Assembly: GCA_021775835.1 (NCBI GenBank)
Contig: JAJFHC010000144.1
Location: 1 to 12,188, forward strand
From: Hyphomicrobiales bacterium
GTDB taxonomy: Bacteria > Pseudomonadota > Alphaproteobacteria > Rhizobiales > JAJFHC01
Length of the DNA: 12,188 nt
Direction of reading: 5' to 3'
Shown: positions 6,207-12,188 of the stretch, piece after piece
Numbering within the stretch: position 1 is the first letter of the stretch
Layout of the letters: every line of letters begins with the position of its first letter
The notes under the pieces: model-generated
The model's database searches: none
Told to the model about the DNA's origin: nothing
What the model saw: the letters and a program-made list of their open reading frames with translations, nothing else
Translations under genes and position numbers: made by a program

Positions 6207-7467
6207 TCTCAATCTCGCCATTGCTCTGAACATGCCAGGTCTGAATACCGTTGTTGTGATAGATCGAGTTGGTGCCGCGGACGGCACGCAACTGGTCCTT
6301 TGTCGGTTGGGCGTACCCTGTCGAGTCGACAGCCCTGGACTGCAACAGGAGCGGGCCGCCATCCCATTCGAACTCGTAGTAAAAACGGTGGAGCGCCTTT
6401 GGCAGACTGAGTCCGTCAATCCGGGCCCGGTGCCAGTTCTTGCCACCGTCAATCGTTACGTCGACCCGGTCGACCGTCCCGCGGCCCGACCACGCGAGCC
6501 CGGAAAGGATCGTGTGACCCTTGCCATGGGTAATCGGGGCTTGCGGACTTGGATTGGTGATGACCGACTTGCAGTCCATTTCCCAGGTAAACCGTCGCGC
6601 TTTACCGTTTTCCATGAGGTCGGTGTACTTCGACGTTTCCTCGCGGGCATGCCAGGGCATATCGCCGACTTCTATGCGGCGAAGCCATTTGACCCACATG
6701 TTGCCCTCCCAGCCGGGCACGACCAGACGAAGCGGATACCCCTGCTCGGGACGCAAGGCCTCGCCGTTCATCTTGTAGGCAACGAGGCAGTCGTCGAGCG
6801 CCTTCTCAAGCGGCACCGAACGGTTCATGCCCGAAGCGTCGCCGCCTTCCGGCATCAGCCAGCGGGCGTTGGTCTTCAGGCCGGCCTCCTCCAGGATATG
6901 CTTGAGAGAAACACCCGTGTACATGACACAATGAACCATGCCGTGAGTAAACTGGCAGCCATTGAGCTGTGCACCGCGCCATTCCATGCCCGAATTCGCA
7001 GCACATTCCAGAAAGTACAACTTGTTCGTGCGCGGAAAACGCATGAGGTCTTCCATAGTGAAGATCAATGGCTTGTCGACCAGCCCATTGATCATCAGCC
7101 TGTGGTCAGCCGGATCAATTTCCGCGATGCCGGCGTGATGGCGTTCAAAGCAAAGGCCGTTGGGCGTGATGATGCCTTCCAGTTCGTGCAGCGGCGTGAA
7201 ATTGACAGAGCTTTCCGTTGACGCTGTGAGCCAGCGCACATGCCGGCGAACGGTTTCCTTCTCAAACTCCGCAGGCGCCCCATAGGCACGGGCATCGACG
7301 CCCTCGCCCAGCGACTTTGACCAGTCTGGAATGTTGGGCGGCAAGTTTTCCGGATTGCCTGCGGCACCTGCAGACCTGACACCCGCCGTCAATGCGACGC
7401 TTCCCGCCGCAGCAGACGCAAGCAATGTTCTGCGGTTCATGACGGTGTTCTTGTTCATTTCACTCAT
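6190..7467 (-). CDS. soxC: SoxC, molybdopterin subunit of sulfane dehydrogenase
   Basis: A 425-residue sulfite-oxidase-family enzyme. Cys155 in YFLECAANSGMEWRG is the expected molybdenum ligand. The dimerisation domain follows from about residue 305 (NPSPQAPITHG), with IDGGKNWHRARI at 340-350 typical of the family. The N terminus has a Tat-type signal (MNRRTLLASAAAGSVALTAG from residue 10), consistent with export of a folded molybdoenzyme. With SoxD it removes six electrons from the SoxY-bound sulfane sulfur, so thiosulfate goes fully to sulfate. I start it at ATG 7467, which has GGAGG six bases upstream; longer frames would run through the promoter into soxB, and ATG 7440 also precedes the RR motif. 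The ribosome site can be paired in a small hairpin (7472-7486). Its length matches the family. Confidence 0.95.
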   Translation of the reverse strand: MSEMNKNTVMNRRTLLASAAAGSVALTAGVRSAGAAGNPENLPPNIPDWSKSLGEGVDARAYGAPAEFEKETVRRHVRWLTASTESSVNFTPLHELEGIITPNGLCFERHHAGIAEIDPADHRLMINGLVDKPLIFTMEDLMRFPRTNKLYFLECAANSGMEWRGAQLNGCQFTHGMVHCVMYTGVSLKHILEEAGLKTNARWLMPEGGDASGMNRSVPLEKALDDCLVAYKMNGEALRPEQGYPLRLVVPGWEGNMWVKWLRRIEVGDMPWHAREETSKYTDLMENGKARRFTWEMDCKSVITNPSPQAPITHGKGHTILSGLAWSGRGTVDRVDVTIDGGKNWHRARIDGLSLPKALHRFYYEFEWDGGPLLLQSRAVDSTGYAQPTKDQLRAVRGTNSIYHNNGIQTWHVQSNGEIENVEVS

Positions 7468-7471
7468 CAAC

Positions 7472-7486
7472 ATCCTCCAAGAGGAT
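7472..7486 (-). promoter_or_regulatory. Hairpin pairing the soxC ribosome-binding site
   Basis: In the mRNA sense the sequence reads ATCCTC-TTG-GAGGAT, a perfect 6-bp inverted repeat with a 3-base loop. The GGAGG ribosome site of soxC (7478-7474) lies in its loop edge and 3' arm, so folding would mask the site unless a ribosome or factor opens it. The stem is short, so the effect may be small. Confidence 0.4.
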
Positions 7487-7489
7487 AAC

Positions 7490-7516
7490 ATTACATATGA
7501 ATATACGAATATAAAC
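7490..7516 (-). promoter_or_regulatory. Candidate internal soxC promoter with ATTCG operator
   Basis: The 61 bp soxB-soxC gap is AT-rich compared with its neighbours. On the minus strand ATTCGTATATTCATAT (7510-7495) aligns with the operator before soxH, and the next bases give TGTAAT (7495-7490), 5 of 6 matches to the -10 consensus, in the same register. GTTTATATTC (7516-7507) is an exact 10-base match to a stretch before soxX. No good -35 is visible at normal spacing, and TATCCT (7487-7482) is an alternative -10. The site suggests that soxCD and the genes below it can be started separately under the same regulator. Confidence 0.5.
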
Positions 7517-7528
7517 GCGACAAAACGA

Positions 7529-9217
7529 CTACACACCAACCACTTTGACAGCGTCGTTCGGCGCAACGCTCACTGGTGAATGGGTTTTCAGATGATTTTC
7601 CACCACATCCCAGATCGGCGGTCCTTCGGTCTCCTGGTTGATGCTTGCCCAACCGGCGACCACATATTCCCGGACGGGGTCAATCGGCGCATTGTCCTTC
7701 AGACTCACCATGCTTGAGATCCGTTGGCCAATCGGTTTCAGAGGATCGATCGTGTAACCAAGCCCGCCCACACGAACCATGTCACCGCCCTGCTGATAGT
7801 ATGGATCAGGGTTGAAGAGGTTGTCCGCCACATCTTCCAGCACCTCCTTCAGGAAGGCACCAGTCATCTTCGTGCGATAGGCCGCCGGATAGCTCATGGC
7901 ACAGACATTGTGCAGGTCTTCGACTGTAATATCCTGTCCCGGCAACAGGCTCGGGCCCCACCGGAACCCCGGGGAAAGAGCAATTTCCGCATCGCGTTCT
8001 TCCAGCAGGGCCTGACAGATGAGGTCATCGACAGTCCCGTTGAAATTGCCCCTGCGGTAGAGCAGGCTGTCGGTTCGACCGACAACCCGTTTCAGTTCAG
8101 TTTCGTACGGTGCACGAACCTTCGTGACCAGTTCCGACATTTCCGGATCGGCGTCGATGACGTCTGAAAAAATTGGAATCAAGCGGTAACGGTATCCTTT
8201 GAGACCGTCCTGCCCCACGTCGAGATCGATCCTCGACAGAAACTTGCCATTTGAACCACTGGCGACGAGAAGAGTATTGCCGACCTTGAGCGGTTCCGGC
8301 AGGGCATCATGGGTGTGCCCGCACAGGATGACGTCTATACCGTCGACTTTGGATGCCACCTTGCGGTCGACATCGAATCCGTTGTGCGACAGGAGCACAA
8401 CCAGCTTCGCACCTCCTGCCCTTGCGGCCTTGACCTGCTTGCGGATCTCTTCTTCCCGAATGCCAAATGACCAGTTGGGTATCATCCAGCGGGGATTGGC
8501 GATTGGGGTATAGGGGAAGGCCTGACCGATAACGGCAATCTTGACACCGCCACGTTCGAACATCTTTGCTGCTTCGAACGCAGGTTCTTCCCACTCGTTG
8601 TCAAATATGTTGGCCCCCAGGAAGGAAAACGGCAGTTCTTCGACGATTTCCTTGACCCGGTCGGCACCCAGTGTGAATTCCCAATGACCCGTCATGGCGT
8701 CCGGTTCAAGCGCGTTCATGACCTCGACCATGTCGGCGCCCTTGGTCTGGAGAGCAGTGTAGCTTCCATGCCAGGTATCACCGCCATCCAGGAACAGCGT
8801 ATTGCCGGGACGCTCCGCCCGGATGTGTTTCAGGACCGTTGCGATACGGTCGATACCGCCCATGCGGCCGTATTGCCTGGCCAGAGACTCGAACCCTTCC
8901 GACTGCAGGGCATAGGCCTCTGCCGAACCGGCGGGAATGCCGTAACGTTCGAGAAAGTCGAGCCCGGACACATGGGGTGGCTGCCCCTTCGCCTCGCCGA
9001 CTCCAAGGTTGATGGAAGGCTCGCGAAACCAGACCGGTTTCAGTTGTGCGTGAATATCCGTCAAATGCGCGAGTGTGACATTGCCGAAGGGCTCGAACGA
9101 CAACAGGTCCGCCTGTGAGACTTTCTGCTGTGCGGCAAGCCGGTTCCAGGGCATGGTCCCGCCATAGATCGCCGCAAGCGCTCCTGTGGCTTGCAAAAAT
9201 TCCCGGCGTGACAGCAT
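7529..9217 (-). CDS. soxB: SoxB, dimanganese sulfate thiol esterase
   Basis: A 562-residue periplasmic hydrolase of the 5'-nucleotidase/calcineurin-like family, full length for SoxB. It has a Tat signal (SRREFLQATGA at 3-13). Metal and substrate ligands appear in order: Asp54 and His56 (TDIHAQL), Asp147 (GGDTWHG), GHWEFT with His178 (SoxB-specific form of the usual GNHE), Asn203 (GANIFDN), His278 (LLSHNG), and His301/His303 (CGHTHD). The C-terminal domain covers about residues 375-560. SoxB releases sulfate from the SoxY-cysteine-bound thiosulfonate. The start has CGGGAAA about seven bases upstream. The 111 bp gap to soxA (9218-9328) holds no gene and no clear promoter or terminator, so it is probably read through from soxX. 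Confidence 0.97.
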   Translation of the reverse strand: MLSRREFLQATGALAAIYGGTMPWNRLAAQQKVSQADLLSFEPFGNVTLAHLTDIHAQLKPVWFREPSINLGVGEAKGQPPHVSGLDFLERYGIPAGSAEAYALQSEGFESLARQYGRMGGIDRIATVLKHIRAERPGNTLFLDGGDTWHGSYTALQTKGADMVEVMNALEPDAMTGHWEFTLGADRVKEIVEELPFSFLGANIFDNEWEEPAFEAAKMFERGGVKIAVIGQAFPYTPIANPRWMIPNWSFGIREEEIRKQVKAARAGGAKLVVLLSHNGFDVDRKVASKVDGIDVILCGHTHDALPEPLKVGNTLLVASGSNGKFLSRIDLDVGQDGLKGYRYRLIPIFSDVIDADPEMSELVTKVRAPYETELKRVVGRTDSLLYRRGNFNGTVDDLICQALLEERDAEIALSPGFRWGPSLLPGQDITVEDLHNVCAMSYPAAYRTKMTGAFLKEVLEDVADNLFNPDPYYQQGGDMVRVGGLGYTIDPLKPIGQRISSMVSLKDNAPIDPVREYVVAGWASINQETEGPPIWDVVENHLKTHSPVSVAPNDAVKVVGV

Positions 9218-9328
9218 CTGTTTTCCCGATCAGCTTCGTCGATATCCAAGTGACAGAAGACGCAAACGTTACGTTGACTCGATCGAAGAGCGAGGCCCTC
9301 GTTCAACAACTGGTGCGTTAAGCCCGAC

Positions 9329-10174
9329 CTAGTTACGAACGGCAGGCGTCTCTACTTGCAGACCCTTGCCACGTTGCGCGAGATAGATTTCCAGGGCAAC
9401 GAACTCGTCAGAACCGCGTTTGTATGGAGTGGCGCGAATGTTGGCCATGCACCCCTTGAAACGGCGGTGAAGCGAGCCCAGTTTCTGCCACTTCAACCGA
9501 TAGGTTGGAAAACCATTCGATTGTCCTTGGCTCAGAAAATCTGCCCGGATGAATTTGCCGTAGTTCGCTTCATGGCAGTTGGCGCAGGACATGTCGAGCT
9601 GGCCGACCCGGGTGTAATAAAGCTCCTTGCCCTTCTCGGCCCAGGACTGCATCGGACCGTCAGCCTGAACATTCACCGGCATGCCGCGCGATTGATTGCG
9701 GACGTAGGCGGTCATGGAAAGCATCTGGTTGGATTCCCACTTCCACTCCTTGGCACCCATGTTTTCCGTACGGCAATTATTGACACGCTGTTCCATGGTC
9801 ATCGGCCGCTTCAGTTTCGCATCCCACTTTGGCATGGCCGCGCCGACACCTTTCATGGACTCAGCTGCGTCATTGTGACAGGACGCGCATGACTTGTCGG
9901 CCGACCCTTCAACCGTGTTCCACAGAGCCTCACCCTGTTCAACCCAGAGGAAGCCGGGATTTTCGAAGTCGTCCTGCTGCAGGGATTGCGTTTCCGGTGC
10001 ACGAAAATGCCAACCGGAGAGCAATTCCTCCAGAGGATGATCCTTGGACGGGGCCGCCGCTTTCACACTGGTGACACCCTCAGGCAGAGAATCGCTGGAA
10101 TTGACGGTTCCCGCCGAGAAAAGACCAATAGACGTCAGGACGCAAATCATCCCGGTTTTTGCTGATACCCTCAT
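9329..10174 (-). CDS. soxA: SoxA, diheme cytochrome c subunit of SoxAX
   Basis: A 281-residue exported protein with signal peptide about 1-26. Two heme motifs are intact: CASCH (96-100) and CANCH (197-201), making this the diheme form. Cys134 in VNNCRTENMG fits the cysteine axial ligand of the first heme. The active-site cysteine that becomes a persulfide is Cys242 in HRRFKGCMANIRATPY, and the upstream stretch YRLKWQKLGSLHRRF is highly typical. With SoxX it joins thiosulfate oxidatively to the SoxY cysteine. The start is preceded by GGGAAGGAAG with good spacing; a 30-base hairpin lies in the 55 bp gap after soxZ. Confidence 0.96.
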   Translation of the reverse strand: MRVSAKTGMICVLTSIGLFSAGTVNSSDSLPEGVTSVKAAAPSKDHPLEELLSGWHFRAPETQSLQQDDFENPGFLWVEQGEALWNTVEGSADKSCASCHNDAAESMKGVGAAMPKWDAKLKRPMTMEQRVNNCRTENMGAKEWKWESNQMLSMTAYVRNQSRGMPVNVQADGPMQSWAEKGKELYYTRVGQLDMSCANCHEANYGKFIRADFLSQGQSNGFPTYRLKWQKLGSLHRRFKGCMANIRATPYKRGSDEFVALEIYLAQRGKGLQVETPAVRN

Positions 10175-10190
10175 CGTGTGCTTCCTTCCC

Positions 10191-10220
10191 AGCCGTGACT
10201 GTTTTGTCCAGTCTGTGGCT
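10191..10220 (-). other. Imperfect hairpin between soxZ and soxA
   Basis: The plus strand reads AGCC-GT-GACTG-TTTTGTC-CAGTC-TGT-GGCT: an outer 4-bp and an inner 5-bp stem separated by a small internal loop, with a 7-base loop at the tip. No U tract follows on the minus strand, so it is not a classical terminator. It may mark an mRNA processing or stability boundary between the soxXYZ part and soxAB, just upstream of the soxA ribosome site. Confidence 0.35.
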
Positions 10221-10229
10221 AATCACTTG

Positions 10230-10559
10230 TCAGCTGACCGTCAGTTTTGATTTCTTTGAGTAGGTCTCGCCGTTGTCGTCCATCCAGATGAATTCGAATT
10301 CGCCGGACTCTTCAGCCTTCATTGAAAACTGAAAATACGGGTTTGCCGAAATCGCCGGATCGATATCAACAGAGAACACCTCCTCACCATTAAACTTGGC
10401 GATGAACTTGTTGATAATCTGCCGGGGGATGATCTCCCCGGTTTTCTTATCCTTCCGAAGGCCGGTTTCCATCTTGTGGGAGATCAGCGTCTTGATCGTG
10501 ACGATGTCGCCCTTGGCGGCTTTCTTGGGCGCTTTCACGCGTGGTTTTGGCTTTGCCAT
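10230..10559 (-). CDS. soxZ: SoxZ, partner of the SoxY sulfur carrier
   Basis: A 109-residue small immunoglobulin-like protein, normal length for SoxZ, with characteristic stretches RVKAPKKAAKGDIVTIKTLI (7-26), ISHKMETGLRKD (26-37) and MDDNGETYSKKSKLTV (93-108). It contains no cysteine and no signal peptide; it is exported as a complex with SoxY using the SoxY Tat signal. Together they form the carrier that shuttles sulfur intermediates between SoxAX, SoxB and SoxCD. The ATG at 10559 is preceded by GAGGAG about ten bases upstream; a longer frame to 10604 overlaps soxY and is not needed. The gap from soxY is 25 bases, consistent with balanced co-expression. Confidence 0.96.
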   Translation of the reverse strand: MAKPKPRVKAPKKAAKGDIVTIKTLISHKMETGLRKDKKTGEIIPRQIINKFIAKFNGEEVFSVDIDPAISANPYFQFSMKAEESGEFEFIWMDDNGETYSKKSKLTVS

Positions 10560-10584
10560 GTCTATTTGCTCCTCAGTGCGCCGG

Positions 10585-11034
10585 TCAGCCGCCGCATCCG
10601 CCAATGGTGACTTTCACCTGGCGTTTGGTCATGTGAAACGATCCGTCAGACAACTCCGCCACGGCGACAACGTTCTGTGTCTTGGCCAGGCGCATCCGTG
10701 TGGAAGCTTCAGCCACGCCGCTCTTTGGCGAAAAGTTGAAGGTGATGACTTCCGGCCGCGGATTGCCCTCTGCAACGATGATGACCCTCTTGACGTGATC
10801 ATCGGCCGTCATTGGGCTATCGACGGAAATAGACAGCGGCACGGTATTGCCGTTCTCGGCGATCTCCGGCATCTCCAGGGTGACCTTACCTTCTGCGGTC
10901 GTCTTGCCACCCGTAAACTTCGCGAGCACCGACTTTGCGTCATTGGTCTCTGCGGCAATGGCGGGGCCAATCGCCAGGGCGACCGCCGCTGCTCCGCCGA
11001 GAACCATGGCGTCTCTGCGTGTGATTGTTTTCAT
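10585..11034 (-). CDS. soxY: SoxY, sulfur carrier protein
   Basis: A 149-residue protein whose C terminus is the hallmark swinging arm GGCGG, with Cys147 as the covalent attachment point for sulfur intermediates. The N terminus is a Tat signal (TRRDAMVLGGAAAVALAIGPAIA, shown here in pieces: TRRDAMVLGG then AAAVALAIGP), cleaved near residue 28. The mature domain is the immunoglobulin-like SoxY fold (NTVPLSISVDSPM at 63-75, RVIIVAEGNPRPEV at 83-96). It forms the SoxYZ heterodimer on which the whole pathway runs and is the likely thiol target of SoxW. The start has GGGAAG seven bases upstream and lies 11 bases after the soxX stop. Confidence 0.97.
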   Translation of the reverse strand: MKTITRRDAMVLGGAAAVALAIGPAIAAETNDAKSVLAKFTGGKTTAEGKVTLEMPEIAENGNTVPLSISVDSPMTADDHVKRVIIVAEGNPRPEVITFNFSPKSGVAEASTRMRLAKTQNVVAVAELSDGSFHMTKRQVKVTIGGCGG

Positions 11035-11045
11035 GTCAGTCTTCC

Positions 11046-11516
11046 CTATTCCCTGAGGGTCATCACGTAGGCGATGATGTCTTCGATCTGTTGTCCGGAA
11101 AGGATTGTCTTGTCCTTGAACTTCTTGGCCATCCGGGCTCCCGCATTAACCCGGTAGAATCCCGGCATAATGGTTTCATCTCCAAACACAGCCTTTGAAT
11201 TGACCAGGATCGCTCTCAACTGTGCCTCTGAATAGCGGCTGCCGGCGCCATCGATCGGCGGACCGATTTCGCCGTGGAACGGCTTGCTGGTCAAATCCTT
11301 GTTGGCATGACACGCAAGGCAGTTACCCAGCTTGCGGTTGGCAAACCACTTCTTCCCGTCTGCCACGTTGCCAGGCGCCTTTGTCAGCGATGCACTGACC
11401 TCGACATCCTTTAGAACGACTTGATCCGGTGGTGTTGCGTCGGCGATCGCCGCGCTGACGCCCAAGGTGCATCCCAACACGACGCAGGACGCAACCCATC
11501 TGATTGCTTGCTTCAT
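11046..11516 (-). CDS. soxX: SoxX, monoheme cytochrome c subunit of SoxAX
   Basis: A 156-residue exported cytochrome with signal peptide about 1-26 (ending AAIADA), one heme motif C66-L-A-C69-H70 and a probable axial Met117 in TIMPGFYRV. GPPIDGAGSRYS (85-96) and the C-terminal IEDIIAYVMTL helix are typical of SoxX. With SoxA it oxidatively couples thiosulfate to SoxY and passes electrons to small c-type cytochromes. It is the first gene of the core run, behind a 174 bp region with an operator, and its mRNA leader is predicted to be about 107 bases. Start supported by AGAGGA nine bases upstream. Confidence 0.96.
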   Translation of the reverse strand: MKQAIRWVASCVVLGCTLGVSAAIADATPPDQVVLKDVEVSASLTKAPGNVADGKKWFANRKLGNCLACHANKDLTSKPFHGEIGPPIDGAGSRYSEAQLRAILVNSKAVFGDETIMPGFYRVNAGARMAKKFKDKTILSGQQIEDIIAYVMTLRE

Positions 11517-11630
11517 TCCAGTGTTTCCTCTTCGTCCGCGTTCGCCGGATCGAGGGTCCTAAAGGGACCTTGTTTTCACTCCGACCTGCAGCGCCCCAAA
11601 GACTGTCAGAGATAGAAACTAAAATCAATG

Positions 11631-11665
11631 ATAATATTCGCATAAACGAATGAAAGAATATAAAC
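11631..11665 (-). promoter_or_regulatory. soxX promoter/operator with perfect ATTC-N8-GAAT palindrome
   Basis: Positions 11636-11651 read ATTCGCATAAACGAAT on the plus strand: ATTCG-N6-CGAAT, a perfect 5+5 inverted repeat. This matches ATTC-N8-GAAT, the site type I recall for the ArsR-family persulfide sensor SqrR; SoxR and BigR are close relatives. On the minus strand the palindrome runs directly into TATTAT (11636-11631), a good -10, so binding would cover the promoter. A second half-site, GTTTATATTC (11665-11656), is shared exactly with the soxC region. The rest of the ccdA-soxX gap (11517-11630) is the predicted leader and shows no gene. Confidence 0.65.
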
Positions 11666-11690
11666 CCTTCATATTGGATCTGTTTCCGGG

Positions 11691-12188
11691 TCATCCAACA
11701 CGGCCAAGCCCCGGCAGACTCTCCAGCAGGTAGAACGCAATCTGACTCATCATGCCCGTCAAAAATGCCACACCGGTAAGAATCAGAAGCACACCCATGA
11801 CAACCTGGATCGTGTTCATATGAGACCGAAGACGGGGCATGGCGCGCATGAAGGGCCCGGCGAACGCGGCCGCAACGAGGAACGGCAAACCGATCCCAAG
11901 GGAATAGGCCGACAGCAACACAACACCGCCACTCACGGTTTCTTCGGCACCGGCAGTGAACAGTATTGCTGCCAGTACAGGACCGACACACGGCGTCCAT
12001 CCAAAGGCAAAGGCAAGCCCCATGACGAAGGCACCAAACAAGCCCGGCGGCTTGCGGTTCACATGGACACGGGCCTCCCGGTAAAGAAAACCGATGCGCA
12101 GTACGCCAAGAAAATGCAGCCCCATCAAGATGATGGCAATGCCCGCCACGACTGACAGCGTGCGCATGTGTTCTTGGACAAACTGCCC
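11691..12188 (-). CDS. soxV: SoxV/CcdA-type membrane thiol-disulfide transporter (partial, N terminus beyond window edge)
   Basis: The frame is open to the right edge, so the true start is outside the window; an internal Met at 12167 is not the start because conserved family sequence precedes it (QFVQEH). The visible 165 codons are the C-terminal part of a CcdA-family protein: VAGIAIILMGLHFLGVLRIGFLYREAR, here seen as a membrane segment and loop, then FAFGWTPCVGPVLAAILF with one of the two redox cysteines (codon 11990-11988), and two further helices. CcdA-type SoxV carries electrons from cytoplasmic thioredoxin across the membrane to periplasmic SoxW. It is codirectional with soxX but 174 bp away with an operator in between. 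A general cytochrome-c-maturation CcdA is the alternative; context favours SoxV. Confidence 0.82.
   Translation of the reverse strand, partial: GQFVQEHMRTLSVVAGIAIILMGLHFLGVLRIGFLYREARVHVNRKPPGLFGAFVMGLAFAFGWTPCVGPVLAAILFTAGAEETVSGGVVLLSAYSLGIGLPFLVAAAFAGPFMRAMPRLRSHMNTIQVVMGVLLILTGVAFLTGMMSQIAFYLLESLPGLGRVG

Noticed and set aside
6133..7221. A 362-codon open frame on the plus strand opposite soxC/soxD.
   Set aside because: It lies antisense to a clearly conserved molybdoenzyme, spans the soxC-soxD junction, and its translation shows no recognisable domain; it is a shadow frame.
9218..9328. A fourth sox operator or promoter before soxB.
   Set aside because: No ATTCG-type element or convincing -35/-10 pair; only short dyads such as AACGTAACGTT.
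11691..12167. A complete small membrane protein starting at the Met at 12167.
   Set aside because: The frame continues to the window edge and the residues before that Met fit the CcdA family, so the gene is cut by the edge.

Overview
The window carries most of a periplasmic sulfur-oxidation (Sox) gene cluster of the Paracoccus type, with every gene on the minus strand, so transcription runs from high to low coordinates. The gene set (including the molybdoenzyme SoxC), the several Tat-type signals (SoxB, SoxC, SoxY, SoxF), and the moderate-to-high G+C content with AT-rich promoters all suggest an alphaproteobacterium. I cannot name the genus.

Layout in transcription order: a CcdA/SoxV-type thiol transporter (C-terminal half only, 12188-11691); a 174 bp promoter/operator region; then soxX, soxY, soxZ, soxA, soxB (11516-7529); a 61 bp gap with a second operator; soxC and a short soxD (7467-5550); then an accessory tail of soxF (flavoprotein), soxW (thioredoxin-like), a secreted alpha/beta hydrolase and, behind a third operator, a SoxH-like metallo-beta-lactamase-fold protein (ends 1584). 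A 236 bp gap with a candidate FNR/FixK-type box follows. After it come a double-domain universal stress protein and a YjdF/DUF2238 membrane protein cut by the left edge; these two look like a separate transcription unit.

How it works together: SoxXA attaches the sulfur substrate to the cysteine of the SoxYZ carrier (GGCGG C terminus present), SoxB hydrolyses the terminal sulfonate, and SoxCD oxidises the remaining sulfane sulfur. This predicts complete thiosulfate oxidation to sulfate. SoxV and SoxW would keep periplasmic thiols reduced. SoxF, SoxH and the hydrolase are accessory.

Most notable points: (1) three promoters (before soxX, soxC and soxH) carry a closely related ATTCG-containing element in the same position next to the -10 box. 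The soxX copy is a perfect ATTC-N8-GAAT palindrome, the type of site bound by ArsR-family sulfide/persulfide sensors such as SqrR and SoxR. (2) SoxF keeps one family redox cysteine but seems to lack its partner and the flavin-anchoring cysteine. (3) SoxD has one heme motif and ends where the second cytochrome domain would start. (4) The SoxH-like protein has lost the classical HxHxDH zinc motif. (5) A secreted alpha/beta hydrolase, not a standard Sox component, is translationally overlapped with soxW. I saw no RNA genes, CRISPR arrays or mobile elements, and no gene-free stretch longer than 300 bases.
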